64,000 bases of DNA from Bradyrhizobium lablabi (GCF_018129385.1 NZ_JAFCLN010000018.1:1-64000); one strand, 5' to 3'. Counted from the first letter of the stretch, positions 36,655 through 45,718 are shown. The notes: generated by a model from the sequence alone, not told the origin. Numbers and translations: made by a program.

Positions 36655-37434
36655 TCAATCCGGTTTCTTTTGCAGCATCAGCGAGCGCTTGCCGTGGAAA
36701 TAGGCCTTCACCCAGGGATGTTCGGAATGCAGCAGGTCGTCCATCGATCCGATGGCCACGATCTTGCCGTCGGCGAGCGCCGCAACGCGGTCGCAGACGG
36801 TCTTGAGGCTTGCGAGGTCATGCGTCACCATGAAGACGGTGAGACCGAGCGTCTTCTGGAGCGTCTTGATCAGCACGTCGAAATCGCCGGCCGCGATCGG
36901 ATCGAGGCCGCTGGTCGGCTCGTCGAGAAAGACGATCGCCGGATCGAGCGCAAGCGCACGCGCCAGCGCAACGCGCTTGACCATGCCGCCCGAGAGTTCG
37001 TATGGCAGCTTGTCGCCGTCCTCTGCCGTGAGCCCCACCATTTCGAGCTTGGCGTCGGCGATCTCGTCCATCAGCGATTGCGACAGCGAGAGATTCTCGC
37101 GCAGGGGAAACTGCACGTTCTGCCGGGCCGTGAGCGAGGAGAACAGCGCGCCCTGCTGAAACAGGATGCCCCATTTCGGCGCACCGAAATGGCCGTTCAA
37201 TCCGCCGGCGGCATCCGCATCCCAGCCCATCACCTCGATGCGGCCGCCCATCTTCGGAATCAGCCCGATGATGGTGCGCATCAGCACCGACTTTCCGCCG
37301 CCGGAAGCGCCGACCAGACCGAGGATCTCGCCCCGGCGCACATCGAGCGAGAGATGATCGATCACGACCCGGCGGCCGAAGCCGACCACGAGGTCGCTGA
37401 CACGAATCGCATATTGATCGGTCGGGGCGTCCAC
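36655..37434 (-). CDS. ABC transporter ATPase, MlaF-like
   Basis: 259 residues. Walker A GASGGGKSV, signature LSGGMVKRVALARAL and Walker B IVFLDEPTSGLDP, followed by FMVTHDLASLKTVCDRVAAL. The LSGGMxKR signature marks the Mla/Mce branch of ABC ATPases, which moves phospholipids or other hydrophobic molecules between membranes. Located between the permease (3-base gap) and the MCE protein. Confidence 0.92.
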   Translation of the reverse strand: MDAPTDQYAIRVSDLVVGFGRRVVIDHLSLDVRRGEILGLVGASGGGKSVLMRTIIGLIPKMGGRIEVMGWDADAAGGLNGHFGAPKWGILFQQGALFSSLTARQNVQFPLRENLSLSQSLMDEIADAKLEMVGLTAEDGDKLPYELSGGMVKRVALARALALDPAIVFLDEPTSGLDPIAAGDFDVLIKTLQKTLGLTVFMVTHDLASLKTVCDRVAALADGKIVAIGSMDDLLHSEHPWVKAYFHGKRSLMLQKKPD

Positions 37435-37437
37435 GGC

Positions 37438-38646
37438 TCACATTCCGATCGAGGCGAAGAACACGGCAAACAGGCCGTCGAGCACGATGACGAGGAAGAT
37501 CGACTTCACCACCGAGGTCGTGGTCTGGCGGCCCAGCGATTCCGCGCTGCCCTTTACTTTAAGCCCTTCGCTACAGGCGATAATGCCGATCACCAGCGCC
37601 ATGAACGGCGCCTTGATCATGCCGACCTCGAAATGGGTGACCGACACCGCCTCGTGCAGGCGGGCGATGAAGATCGCGGGCGACATACCGCCATAAAGCC
37701 AGGCGATCAGACCGCCGCCATAGAGCGCAGCCATCGAACCCAAGAAGGCCAGGATCGGCAAGGCAATCACTAGCGCGACGATGCGCGGAAGAATGAGCAC
37801 CTCGACCGGATCGAGGCCCATGGTGGAGAGTGCATCGATCTCCTCCCGCATTTTCATCGAGCCGAGTTCCGCCGTGCACGCGCTGCCCGAGCGGCCGGCC
37901 ACCATGATCGCGACAATCAACACGCCGATCTCGCGCAGCACGAGAATGCCGACCATATCGACGACATAGGATTCGGCACCGAACCTGCGGAAGTGGAAGA
38001 TGCCCTGCTGGGCTATGATCGCACCGATCAGGAAAGTGATCAGCACCACGATCGGGATGGCCTGCCAGCCGAACCGCCAGGTCTGGTAGACCAGCGAGGT
38101 CAGCCGCAGCGAACGCGGGCGGCGCAGCACGCCGAACAGCGCCCAGCTGACAGCGCCCAACATCTGGAGGAGGATGGCGGCTTCGCCGACGGCGCCGAAC
38201 GCCGATCGCCCTGTCCGTTCCAAAAGTGCGAGCGCGGCGTTGGGTCGAGGCTGCACTCTCCGCTTGCCGCGGTTGACCTTGCGGACATCCTCGATCAGCT
38301 CTGCATGGCGCTCATCGACACCTGTGACAACGACCGGCCGGCCCGCCTGCTCCGCTCCGCGCGAAATCTTTTCCAGCAGCCATGCGCCGAGCGTATCGAT
38401 TTCGCGAACCCCGGCGAGATCGACGCGCAGGCGCTTCGCGCTCGCCAGTTGCGGAGTCACGGCGTTGAACAGGTTTTCCAGCAAATTGGCGTTGACCACC
38501 GTCCACGATCCGGTGGGACGGAGTTCAAGCGAGTCGCCGGTTGTGACGGCGTTGAGAAGCGGCGCGGAATTCACTGCCAGGTTCCGGAACGGTTGAAGTT
38601 CGATCTTTCTAAAGGCCCACTGCGGTTCCAGCTTGAGCCAAATCAA
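37438..38646 (-). CDS. ABC transporter permease, MlaE-like with N-terminal STAS domain
   Basis: 402 residues. Residues about 25-125 form a STAS-like domain (LRVDLAGVREIDTLGAWLLE) that in most Mla systems is a separate protein, MlaB. The remainder is the MlaE permease: YQTWRFGWQAIPIVVLITFL, the long conserved stretch GRSGSACTAELGSMKMREEI and DALSTMGLDPVEVLILPR. First gene of the three-gene leftward lipid-transport operon. A GTG at about residue 25 is an alternative start. Confidence 0.9.
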   Translation of the reverse strand: MIWLKLEPQWAFRKIELQPFRNLAVNSAPLLNAVTTGDSLELRPTGSWTVVNANLLENLFNAVTPQLASAKRLRVDLAGVREIDTLGAWLLEKISRGAEQAGRPVVVTGVDERHAELIEDVRKVNRGKRRVQPRPNAALALLERTGRSAFGAVGEAAILLQMLGAVSWALFGVLRRPRSLRLTSLVYQTWRFGWQAIPIVVLITFLIGAIIAQQGIFHFRRFGAESYVVDMVGILVLREIGVLIVAIMVAGRSGSACTAELGSMKMREEIDALSTMGLDPVEVLILPRIVALVIALPILAFLGSMAALYGGGLIAWLYGGMSPAIFIARLHEAVSVTHFEVGMIKAPFMALVIGIIACSEGLKVKGSAESLGRQTTTSVVKSIFLVIVLDGLFAVFFASIGM

Positions 38647-38700
38647 CGCCGCTTCCCGCCGCGCTCATAGAATGTTTGCACCCATCAAGGAGATGAATCG

Positions 38701-38973
38701 GTGAAATCGACTGAATTCCGCGACGAGCTTTTGGCGCTCAGGGCCGATGCCGCTCGCCTGCTGGGCACCGCCGGCGACGAGATGCTGAAGGCTTCCCGCG
38801 AGCGCGCCGATGCCGTTGCCGGGCAGTTGAAATCCGCGCTGGACGAACTCGGGCAAACCCTGAGCCAGGAAGAAAAACAGATCGAACGGCTTGTCGTCGA
38901 GCGCCCGGTCATGGCGCTTGCCTGCGCCCTCGCGGTCGGCATCGTCATCGGCGTTGCCTTGAGGAGAATTTGA
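38701..38973 (+). CDS. Small ElaB/YqjD-like membrane-anchored protein
   Basis: 90 residues from GTG 38701, behind AAGGAG at 38687. An amphipathic helical N-terminal region rich in A/E/R (ARLLGTAGDEMLKASRERAD) is followed by a C-terminal hydrophobic helix VMALACALAVGIVIGVALRR, the plan of ElaB/YqjD/DUF883 proteins that anchor in the inner membrane and are linked to stress and stationary phase. The next gene starts after one base, so it is part of a three-gene operon divergent from the Mce operon. Confidence 0.75.
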   Translation: MKSTEFRDELLALRADAARLLGTAGDEMLKASRERADAVAGQLKSALDELGQTLSQEEKQIERLVVERPVMALACALAVGIVIGVALRRI

Positions 38974-38974
38974 G

Positions 38975-39439
38975 ATGAACACCGAAAACATCGTAAGAAA
39001 TCTGCGGCTGCTATGGCGCGCGGACAAGATCATCGCCGAGATGCGGCTGCGGCACATGCTCGTCGGCTTCGGCTTGCTGGCCTTCGCCGCGCTGCTCGCG
39101 GCCTTTGCGCTTCTGATGTTCCAGCTTGCCGCCTATTTCGCGCTGGTTGGGGTAGTGAGCGCGATCACCGCAGCCGCCATCCTCGGCGCCGTCAATCTCG
39201 CCATCAGCCTCATCCTTGTTCTGGCGGCATCCCGCCGCGCCAGTACCAATCAGGAACTGGGGTTTGCAAACGAGATCCACGACGCCGCAATCGAAGCGCT
39301 ACAGATCGATGCCAAAGCCGTGCAGGCGCAAGTCGACCGCCTGCTTCACCACCCGCTCGAGGGCGCGCTGCCGCTGATCGTGCCCTTGATCACAGCCGCC
39401 ATCAGCCATTTGCGCAAGCCGGCAGCGGCCGCCGAATAG
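38975..39439 (+). CDS. Phage holin family / YqjE-like membrane protein
   Basis: 154 residues. Two adjacent hydrophobic helices: LVGFGLLAFAALLAAFALLM and AAYFALVGVVSAITAAAILG, with a further one around VNLAISLILVLAA. A soluble helical tail follows, ending HPLEGALPLIVPLITAAISH. This is the layout of YqjE/holin-X type proteins that accompany YqjD. A lytic function is unlikely; membrane stress or organisation is more plausible. Confidence 0.72.
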   Translation: MNTENIVRNLRLLWRADKIIAEMRLRHMLVGFGLLAFAALLAAFALLMFQLAAYFALVGVVSAITAAAILGAVNLAISLILVLAASRRASTNQELGFANEIHDAAIEALQIDAKAVQAQVDRLLHHPLEGALPLIVPLITAAISHLRKPAAAAE

Positions 39440-39468
39440 ATTCGCTTCACCAAAACCAGGGATCTTCC

Positions 39469-39873
39469 ATGCCGAATTCATCGCCAGCCCCTATCTTGAA
39501 CACGTCGCTGCCGCCGAGCTTTCGCCAGATCCGGATCGAACTGGCGCGCGAGCGGGGACATCCTGAGGGCGCGCACAACATCGCCTATGTCCTGGTCGCA
39601 CCGCTGGACGATGATGGCCATATCGATCCCGAAACGTGGCGGCAGCATCGCGAGGCCTGCCGCGTGGCGCGGCTGCGGCCCAACGAGGGAACCGTGCACG
39701 GCCATCTCGTACATCGCCGCGGCGGCTCGTGGGCCTTCCAGTACGACGCCAACATTCCCGACGAGCCCGGCTATCACTTCAACGAGGAGCGCTTCGTACC
39801 CGGGGAATATGTCTCGGTGAACGAGGAAGGGCGGACACACCCGTTCCGCGTGGTAGCGGTCGCCCGGCTCTAG
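39469..39873 (+). CDS. Conserved hypothetical protein
   Basis: 134 residues from ATG 39469; the longer frame to 39013 is a shadow of the previous gene. Notable parts are SFRQIRIELARERGHPEGAH, DDDGHIDPETWRQHREACR, HGHLVHRRGGSWAFQYDANI and EERFVPGEYVSVNEEGRTHP. Soluble, beta-rich, no signal peptide, histidine- and arginine-rich. I do not recognise a family with known function. It follows the holin-like gene by 29 bases and is probably the last gene of that operon. Confidence 0.75.
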   Translation: MPNSSPAPILNTSLPPSFRQIRIELARERGHPEGAHNIAYVLVAPLDDDGHIDPETWRQHREACRVARLRPNEGTVHGHLVHRRGGSWAFQYDANIPDEPGYHFNEERFVPGEYVSVNEEGRTHPFRVVAVARL

Positions 39874-39904
39874 CGATCGAGAAGTGACCGCAGCGAAGGT
39901 CCAG

Positions 39905-39936
39905 CGCGAATGACAACTTTCGTCATTCCCGCGATT
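39905..39936 (+). terminator. Hairpin after the hypothetical gene
   Basis: GAATGAC at 39908-39914 and GTCATTC at 39922-39928 pair around a 7-base loop, extended by CGC/GCG outside with one bulge. ATTTTG follows. It lies 32 bases after a stop codon in the 211-base gap 39874-40084, which shows nothing else. Confidence 0.4.
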
Positions 39937-40084
39937 TTGCCATAACGCGGACCGGCGATGCCGAGCTTGCCGGCAAATCCGCCGCAAATATTTTCAAAGA
40001 CCACCGCGCCGCGCGAGCCCTGTCATGGGCCCGCTCCGGCCACCGCCACAAAGCGTTGGCCTCACACGACTGAAATTGGTGACC

Positions 40085-40915
40085 CTAATGCGCCAGCATG
40101 ACCCAGCAAGGCGGGTCGTTGATAATGGTGTTCGTCATGCCGCCCCAGAACCATTCATTCACGGGCGAATGCCGGTAGCCACCCATGACGAGCAGGTCGA
40201 TGACGTTCTGATCCACATAGGTCGCGAAAACCCTGCCGACGGAGCTACCTTTGATCTCAAGGACATCGAGCTGAGCCTCGATGCCGTGCTCCGCCAGATG
40301 CCTTCGCAGAGCCGCGCTGGAACCACGTTGCGCGTCGCTCGCGCGATCTGTCGCCGTGACAATCCGGACCCGCGTCGCTCGCTTGAGTAAAGGAATGGCG
40401 TCGCCGACGGCGCGGGCAGCCGGCGCCGTATGGTCCCAGGCAATCGCAATGTCGTCGAAAGTCGCGCTGAGCGTGTCGGCCGTGGTCTCCGGGCACATCA
40501 GAATCGGCCGCCCTGTTTCAAACAAAAGCCGTTCGACAAGCTTTTCCGAGAACGAGTCGTTGGACCTGATCGGCACGACCGATAGGTCTTTCAATCGCGC
40601 CTCCTCGGCGACCGCGCCGATCATCCCGGCAATGGTCGAACGCTCGAGTCGCTGCTCGTTGCGGACCCCACACTTGGTTGCCGCGGCCTGGAACGCGGTG
40701 AGCAAGGTCCGAGCAGTCGGCGCAGTCTGCACGAGCTGGGTTTCGCCCAATACGTCGGCCACGGTTGGCGGCAAGGCGTCTTGCTCGGTCTCCAATGCCA
40801 AAGCCGTGATACGGGCGTCCAGCCGGGCCGCCATAGCCACGCTCTTCTCGATCGCGTCCATTGTCGTTCTGGTGGCATCGCCAATCAGCGGCAGTAACAA
40901 GTCCCTGATCGCCAT
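40085..40915 (-). CDS. Universal stress protein, tandem Usp domains
   Basis: 276 residues from ATG 40915. Two Usp-like halves; the second ends with the family nucleotide-binding pattern VIDLLVMGGYRHSPVNEWFW followed by GG(M)TN, and contains IAIAWDHTAPAARAVGDAIP. Tandem Usp proteins are common in low-oxygen regulons. Its first 31 bases overlap the end of the CBS-domain gene upstream, so the two are cotranscribed from the region holding the FixK-type box at 41448. Confidence 0.87.
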   Translation of the reverse strand: MAIRDLLLPLIGDATRTTMDAIEKSVAMAARLDARITALALETEQDALPPTVADVLGETQLVQTAPTARTLLTAFQAAATKCGVRNEQRLERSTIAGMIGAVAEEARLKDLSVVPIRSNDSFSEKLVERLLFETGRPILMCPETTADTLSATFDDIAIAWDHTAPAARAVGDAIPLLKRATRVRIVTATDRASDAQRGSSAALRRHLAEHGIEAQLDVLEIKGSSVGRVFATYVDQNVIDLLVMGGYRHSPVNEWFWGGMTNTIINDPPCWVMLAH

Positions 40916-41367
40916 GGCTGTGCTCCTCGGGTTTCGGTTTGTGCGCAAGACTCGAGCGCGCCGATAATGTCCTCACGCGCGATCACGCCAATCAGGCGCG
41001 CGTCGGCGTCCAGGATCGGCAGGCTCCTGAGGCGATGCTCGATCATCAGTTGAAGAACGCGCGTCAGTTTCGTTTCTCGGCCCACGTAGATGAAATCACG
41101 GGTCATGACGCCGGCGACCGTCCGCTGCATCAGATCATCATAGTGTGGCACCATGGATGCGGGGGTGAACTCGAAGCAGGCGAGATAATCGAATTTCGAG
41201 ACTATGCCGACGACCTGCCCATGATCGACGACCGGAAAGCTGTTGAAGTCGGTTTCCTTGAAGCGCTGACCGAGTTCGCGGATCGACATGGCTGGCGATA
41301 CCGTGACGATGTCGCAGGTCATGTAATCGGAAACGATCTGTTCGAGAAATTTGTACAAACCAGCCAC
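40885..41367 (-). CDS. CBS-domain pair protein
   Basis: 160 residues from GTG 41367 (the ATG at residue 16 is an alternative). First CBS motif: SIRELGQRFKETDFNSFPVV plus VVGIVSKFDYLACFE; second: KLTRVLQLMIEHRLRSLPIL with LIGVIAREDIIGALE. Stand-alone CBS pairs bind adenine nucleotides or sense energy and redox state. Cotranscribed with a universal stress protein behind a 9/10 FixK-type box, so probably induced by oxygen limitation. Confidence 0.88.
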   Translation of the reverse strand: MAGLYKFLEQIVSDYMTCDIVTVSPAMSIRELGQRFKETDFNSFPVVDHGQVVGIVSKFDYLACFEFTPASMVPHYDDLMQRTVAGVMTRDFIYVGRETKLTRVLQLMIEHRLRSLPILDADARLIGVIAREDIIGALESCAQTETRGAQPWRSGTCYCR

Positions 41368-41447
41368 CAGTCGGATGTCGGGTTGAAAATGCGCCCCGGA
41401 TGATTTTCCGGACCGCCAGCATTAGACGCCTTGCCGTGCAGCGGCAC

Positions 41448-41461
41448 TTGATCGAGGTCAA
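41448..41461. promoter_or_regulatory. FNR/FixK-type box between CBS protein and small membrane protein
   Basis: TTGATCGAGGTCAA matches TTGAT-N4-ATCAA at 9 of 10. Centre is 87 bases from the leftward CBS start and 108 bases from the rightward start at 41563, so either or both may use it. Confidence 0.6.
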
Positions 41462-41562
41462 CAATGGGCGGGACTACGTAATGAACCCTAGGGAGCCGAT
41501 CGGAATGTCGCGCCGCCATGCGCGACGATAATATTCGGCCACCATTCAGGGGAGAAAAAGCA

Positions 41563-41805
41563 ATGTTGCAAAGGCTAGTCTATGTCGCGGTGGTCGCTAC
41601 GGCTGTGCTGGTCGGCATTACCGTTGTACTCGGCTACTTCTCCGACATGCAACCGGTCGCCTTTCCCGAGCCGCAATCGGTCTGGCGATTCGAGGCCGCC
41701 TTCCTGCTAACCGCCGCGCAATGGATCGCGCTTGCGGTGGTGGGAATTGCTCTCTTCGCGATCGTGGTGCTGCTATGTAGATCGGCCCGTCCTCGTATGC
41801 CGTGA
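41563..41805 (+). CDS. Small two-helix membrane protein, 80 residues
   Basis: From ATG 41563, preceded by GGGGAGAAAAAGCA. Two transmembrane segments: VYVAVVATAVLVGITVVLGY near the N-terminus and IALAVVGIALFAIVVLLCRS near the C-terminus, joined by a loop containing FSDMQPVAFPEPQSVWRF. No known family. It lies divergent to the CBS/Usp pair across a FixK-type box, so it may be another oxygen-controlled small membrane protein. Confidence 0.7.
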   Translation: MLQRLVYVAVVATAVLVGITVVLGYFSDMQPVAFPEPQSVWRFEAAFLLTAAQWIALAVVGIALFAIVVLLCRSARPRMP

Positions 41806-41890
41806 CGGGGCCCCCACCTGCCAAGGCGTCCCGGGTGGCAATACGCCGCGCCTGCGATGATCGCAACGCGGCGGGTTGCCACGCAGGGCA

Positions 41891-42253
41891 CTACTGCTTC
41901 CGGGTGTTGGTAAACAGCTGCGAAGTCGCTTCGACCAGACGCTGGTTGCGCCGGAGGAAGTTCCGGCCTTCCCGGCTGAACACGTCCATTTGGTGCTGGC
42001 CGCACTCCTTCAGCGCCGTCCGGATGTTCTCCACGGAATGGGCCTCATTGATCTTGGCGGCAAACTCGGCCGCAAGATGCATCTCGGCGCGAACATCTTC
42101 GAGTATCTCGTCGCCGGCGGTGACCATTTCGGTCAGCATGACGCGCTGCACATCGAACAGGAAATGCAGCGCCCGCTTGTTGAGCTCGACGAACATGCCC
42201 GGGGTGTCGCTGGCGGGACGATTCGTGCTGGCCTGGATCGAGATGTCTGACAT
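41891..42253 (-). CDS. Phasin-like protein
   Basis: 120 residues, almost wholly helical and charged, with phasin-family features: MFVELNKRALHFLFDVQRVM, the repeated glutamate-rich helix TAGDEILEDVRAEMHLAAEF, and the end FSREGRNFLRRNQRLVEATS. Phasins coat polyhydroxyalkanoate granules, but related proteins also act as helical chaperone or regulator proteins. An 8/10 FixK-type box lies 57 bases upstream of the start. PHA accumulation fits oxygen limitation. Confidence 0.75.
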   Translation of the reverse strand: MSDISIQASTNRPASDTPGMFVELNKRALHFLFDVQRVMLTEMVTAGDEILEDVRAEMHLAAEFAAKINEAHSVENIRTALKECGQHQMDVFSREGRNFLRRNQRLVEATSQLFTNTRKQ

Positions 42254-42303
42254 GGCAAACCTCCATTTGCCTCGAAAAGCTAACGCTGGAGCTACCGATG
42301 TCC

Positions 42304-42317
42304 TTGCGCTGCATCAA
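42304..42317 (-). promoter_or_regulatory. FNR/FixK-type box before the phasin-like gene
   Basis: TTGCGCTGCATCAA matches the consensus at 8 of 10, with a perfect ATCAA half-site. Centre is 57 bases upstream of the ATG at 42253. Confidence 0.45.
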
Positions 42318-42325
42318 AAGACGGC

Positions 42326-43153
42326 TCATCGCGACAGCAACGCACACCGGGCCGCTTGCCCGACGAGATGCTGGGTGACGCCGCCCAGCACCCATTCGCG
42401 GAACCGCGAGTGGCCATAGGCACCGGCCACCACGACGCCGGCGCCGGTATCCGCAGCAATGCGGTTGAGCTGTATCACCGCATTGCCAATTCGCTCCGGC
42501 ACGTGCGCACGCGCCACGATGCCGTGGCGGGAGAGCCAGCCGACGACATCGTCCGCTTGGCGGCGCACCGTCGCCTGGCCGCCCTCTTCCTCGGCAATGC
42601 CCGCAACGGTCACTTCCTTTGCCTTGGCGAGGAGTGGCAATGCATCGGCGACCGCGCGCCGCGCTTCCGGACAATCCTTCCAGGCCACCAGCACGCTGCG
42701 CAGATCCAGCCATTTCACGGCCGCCGGCACGACCAGTAGCGGCCGTCCCGCCTGTAGCACCAGATCGCTGGGCCCTGCGATCGCAAACGGATCGAGAATC
42801 GCGTTACCGTCGCCGCCGACGATGACGAGATCGGCCGCGCGGGCTTCGCGCGCGACATAGCGCGCCGGCAACTCCAGGGCGGAGCGCCATTCGACATCTC
42901 TGGCGCGACCGTGCATCGCTGCGCGAAATTGCCCCTCCAGTTCGACCATGCGCCTGTTGATGGCGCCCTCGCCCTCCTCGATCAGCCGCTGGCTGGCGAC
43001 GCCGTCGAGGAAATACATCGGCGGGCTGAACATGGCCGCTGCAATGCCGATCATCTTCGCGGAAAACTGTCCGGCGAATTGCCCGGCTACCTCGAGCAGC
43101 GCGTCGTTCGGCTGCTCCACCGCCAGGCTGATCATTGCTGTCGCATATGTCAT
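42326..43153 (-). CDS. Universal stress protein, tandem Usp domains
   Basis: 275 residues from ATG 43153. The second Usp domain ends TGAGVVVAGAYGHSRFREWV and LGGVTQHLVGQAARCALLSR, matching the G-2x-G-9x-G(S/T) nucleotide-binding motif of ATP-binding Usp proteins; the first half includes ADLVIVGGDGNAILDPFA. It resembles the protein at 40085 in plan. A weak FixK-type box lies 64 bases upstream, and a better one at 43255 serves the divergent CBS-BON gene. Confidence 0.88.
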   Translation of the reverse strand: MTYATAMISLAVEQPNDALLEVAGQFAGQFSAKMIGIAAAMFSPPMYFLDGVASQRLIEEGEGAINRRMVELEGQFRAAMHGRARDVEWRSALELPARYVAREARAADLVIVGGDGNAILDPFAIAGPSDLVLQAGRPLLVVPAAVKWLDLRSVLVAWKDCPEARRAVADALPLLAKAKEVTVAGIAEEEGGQATVRRQADDVVGWLSRHGIVARAHVPERIGNAVIQLNRIAADTGAGVVVAGAYGHSRFREWVLGGVTQHLVGQAARCALLSR

Positions 43154-43210
43154 CGTCTTCTCCCGCTTCTGATTCTGAAATGCGGGTAGCGGAGAGAAGG
43201 CAATCGCGGG

Positions 43211-43224
43211 ATGAGCTAGATCAA
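43211..43224 (-). promoter_or_regulatory. Weak FNR/FixK-type box before universal stress protein
   Basis: ATGAGCTAGATCAA matches at 8 of 10, one half-site perfect. Its centre is 64 bases upstream of the start at 43153, the same spacing as other boxes in this cluster. Confidence 0.4.
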
Positions 43225-43254
43225 AACGAATGCGCTCCGCCGCCTGCACCGTTC

Positions 43255-43268
43255 TTGACCTGTATCAA
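43255..43268 (+). promoter_or_regulatory. FNR/FixK-type box before CBS-BON protein
   Basis: TTGACCTGTATCAA matches TTGAT-N4-ATCAA at 9 of 10. Centre is 68 bases upstream of ATG 43330. Confidence 0.65.
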
Positions 43269-43329
43269 TCGCCGGCGACGTGGGTGATCTAGAGTTGCGC
43301 CGGATTTTAGCTCGGCTGGAGAATTCAAC

Positions 43330-44064
43330 ATGCGGGCCCATCAGATCATGACCCGACAGGTCATCACCACGACAGTCGATACTCCGATCGTACAGGCGGC
43401 GCGCACGCTGCTGTTACAGCACATCAGCGGGATGCCCGTGCTCGATGAAGCCGGCAAACTGGTGGGCGTCGTCTCACAAGGCGACTTCATGCGCCGCGCG
43501 GAGATCGGTACGCAACGCCGCCGGCCGCGGTGGCTGAAACTGCTGGTCGGGCCCGGGCGCGCGGCGGTCGATTTCGTTCGCGAACGCGGCCGCAAGGTCG
43601 GTGATGTTATGAACGCGCAGCCGATCACGGTCTCGGAGGACGCCACCCTGGAGGAGGTGACCGAGACAATGGAGAAAAATGACATCAAGCGCGTGCCGGT
43701 CATGCGAGGCGACGAGCTTGTCGGCATCATCACGCGCACCAACCTGGTGCAGGCCGTGCTTGATCTCGCCCGGGATGTCCCCGATCCGACCGCCGACGAC
43801 GATCATGTCCGGAACCGGATTTTTGCGGCCATCGAACAGAACGATTGGACGCCGTTCGGCCTCGGCGTAACAGTGCGCGGCGGTATCGTGCATCTCAGCG
43901 GCGTCATCACCGACGAGCGGTCGCGCAAGGCAGCGATTGTCGCGGCAGAGAACGTCACCGGCGTTCGCAAGGTGCATGACCATCTGGTTTGGCTCGAACC
44001 GATGTCAGGAGTCTACGTGAACTCCCCGGAGGATGAGCAGGATTCGACGGCCGCGGCAGGCTAA
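43330..44064 (+). CDS. CBS-pair and BON domain protein
   Basis: 244 residues. CBS 1: TPIVQAARTLLLQHISGMPV and LVGVVSQGDFMRRAE (about 18-60). CBS 2: TLEEVTETMEKNDIKRVPVM and LVGIITRTNLVQAVLDLA (about 100-155). BON domain: FGLGVTVRGGIVHLSGVITD and ENVTGVRKVHDHL (about 175-230). Very similar architectures occur in oxygen- and stress-controlled proteins such as mycobacterial hypoxic response proteins. It is followed by fixL after 118 bases and preceded by a strong FixK-type box. Confidence 0.9.
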   Translation: MRAHQIMTRQVITTTVDTPIVQAARTLLLQHISGMPVLDEAGKLVGVVSQGDFMRRAEIGTQRRRPRWLKLLVGPGRAAVDFVRERGRKVGDVMNAQPITVSEDATLEEVTETMEKNDIKRVPVMRGDELVGIITRTNLVQAVLDLARDVPDPTADDDHVRNRIFAAIEQNDWTPFGLGVTVRGGIVHLSGVITDERSRKAAIVAAENVTGVRKVHDHLVWLEPMSGVYVNSPEDEQDSTAAAG

Positions 44065-44182
44065 ACCCCTCTGCACCGAACAAGTCTTGAGCTTTACCTG
44101 GTCTTGGGACAAAAAGGCTTGTTCGATCCGTGGCCGCGCCCCCAGCGCCGTGATCCGCGGAGGGCTGACCTGAAGGCAAGGC

Positions 44183-45718
44183 GTGACCAACGTCGTCAAA
44201 CCACACCCGGATGATGCCGAGCGAGACCTGCGCTTCCGCCTCGGAATCGAGCGTTCCGGGGTCGGGATGTGGGATCTCGATCTGCTGACCCGGGAAGTGA
44301 CGTGGTCGGCAAATGCCGGCGAACTATTCGGCATATCCGGCAAGCAGGAGATCGCCTACGAAATTTTCCTTTCGCTGCTCGATCCACTCGACCGTGAACG
44401 CGTGAGAGAAGCAATCGCCCGCACGGCGGAAACGGGCGCCGGGCTTGACACCACTTTCTTCATCGCCGCGCGGCCCAACTCGCGGCACTGGATTCGCCTG
44501 CGCGCGGGCCTGGTGCGGACCGACGACGGCCGGCCGCACCATCTCACCGGCATTGCCTTCGATATCGACGAGGAAAAGCAGGTCGAGGAGGCATTGCGCA
44601 TCCGCGAAACGCATCTGCGATCGATCCTGGAGACGATCCCCGATGCGATGATCGTCATCGACCGCCGCGGCGTCATGCAGTTTTTCAGCAACGCGGCTGA
44701 GCGGCAGTTCGGCTATGCGGCGGAAGAAGCGATCGGCCAGAACGTCAGCATCCTGATGCCCGAGCCGGATCGGACCCTTCACGATTCCTATCTTGAACGC
44801 TATCTCCTGAGCGGCGAACGGCGCATCATCGGCATCGGCCGCATCGTTACCGGCAAGCGCAAGGATGGCACCACTTTCCCGATGCATCTCTCGGTCGGCG
44901 AAATGCGCTCCGGTGGCGAACCCTATTTCACCGGTTTCGTGCGCGATCTGACGGAACAGCAGCAAACCCAGCACCGCCTCCAGGAACTGCAATCCGAGCT
45001 CGTGCACATATCCCGGCTCTCGGCAATGGGCGAGATGGCTTCGGCGCTGGCACACGAGTTGAATCAGCCCCTGGCGGCGATCAGCAACTACATGAAGGGT
45101 TCGCGCCGGTTGCTCTCGGCGAGCAATGACCCCAACCGCGAAAGAATCGAAAGCGCGATGGATCGCGCCGCAGAGCAGGCCCAGCGCGCCGGCCAGATCA
45201 TCCGCCGCCTGCGCGATTTCGTCGCGCGGGGGGAGTCGGAAAAGCGGATTGAAAGTATTGCCAAGCTGATCGAGGAATCCGGCGCACTTGGGCTCACCGG
45301 CGCGCGCGAACAGGGAGTCAACTTGCAGTTCGAACTCGACCGCAAACACGATCTGGTGCTTGTTGACCGCGTCCAGATTCAGCAGGTGCTGGTAAACTTG
45401 TTCCGTAACGCGCTGGAAGCCATGGCGAGTTCGCCGCAGCGCCGCCTCGTGGCTTCGACAAGAGTGGTCGCTGACGACATGGTCGAGATCTCGGTTGCCG
45501 ACACCGGTTCGGGCTTCGCCGAGGGCGTCGAGTCCAACCTGTTCCAGACCTTCTTCACCACCAAGGAAGCCGGCATGGGTGTCGGGCTTTCGATCAGCCG
45601 CTCCATCGTCGAGGCGCATGGCGGCAAGATGTGGGCTGAGAGCAATTCTTCCGGCGGCGCGACCTTCCGCTTTACGCTTCCCGGTGCACCCCATGAGAGC
45701 CTGACCGATGCCGACTAG
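44183..45718 (+). CDS. fixL: Oxygen sensor histidine kinase FixL
   Basis: 511 residues from GTG 44183. Two PAS domains (about 15-130 and 140-258). The second is the haem PAS with the ligand H200 in LHDSYLERY and R220 in [10 protein letters not shown], the same numbers as B. japonicum FixL. The kinase core has the phosphoacceptor H291 in [17 protein letters not shown] box [10 protein letters not shown] and G boxes [11 protein letters not shown] and [18 protein letters not shown]. There are no transmembrane segments, so it is a soluble FixL. Deoxy-haem activates autophosphorylation and transfer to FixJ, whose start overlaps the FixL stop by 11 bases. Confidence 0.97.
   Translation: MTNVVKPHPDDAERDLRFRLGIERSGVGMWDLDLLTREVTWSANAGELFGISGKQEIAYEIFLSLLDPLDRERVREAIARTAETGAGLDTTFFIAARPNSRHWIRLRAGLVRTDDGRPHHLTGIAFDIDEEKQVEEALRIRETHLRSILETIPDAMIVIDRRGVMQFFSNAAERQFGYAAEEAIGQNVSILMPEPDRTLHDSYLERYLLSGERRIIGIGRIVTGKRKDGTTFPMHLSVGEMRSGGEPYFTGFVRDLTEQQQTQHRLQELQSELVHISRLSAMGEMASALAHELNQPLAAISNYMKGSRRLLSASNDPNRERIESAMDRAAEQAQRAGQIIRRLRDFVARGESEKRIESIAKLIEESGALGLTGAREQGVNLQFELDRKHDLVLVDRVQIQQVLVNLFRNALEAMASSPQRRLVASTRVVADDMVEISVADTGSGFAEGVESNLFQTFFTTKEAGMGVGLSISRSIVEAHGGKMWAESNSSGGATFRFTLPGAPHESLTDAD

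Noticed and set aside
38647-38700. FNR-type box before the YqjD-like gene (TTTGCACCCATCAA)
   Set aside because: Only one half-site fits (2/5 plus 5/5) and the spacing to GTG 38701 is too short for activation.
38975-39439. Prophage holin
   Set aside because: No other phage gene is present and the gene is paired with a YqjD-like protein, as in non-phage membrane stress operons.
39013-39468. Longer frame before the hypothetical protein at 39469
   Set aside because: It lies wholly within the holin-like gene in another frame and is arginine-rich shadow sequence.
44078-44124. Inverted repeat GAACAAG/CTTGTTC upstream of fixL as an operator
   Set aside because: The arms are 7 bases separated by 33 bases without symmetry in between. 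This could be chance, and no regulator is suggested.
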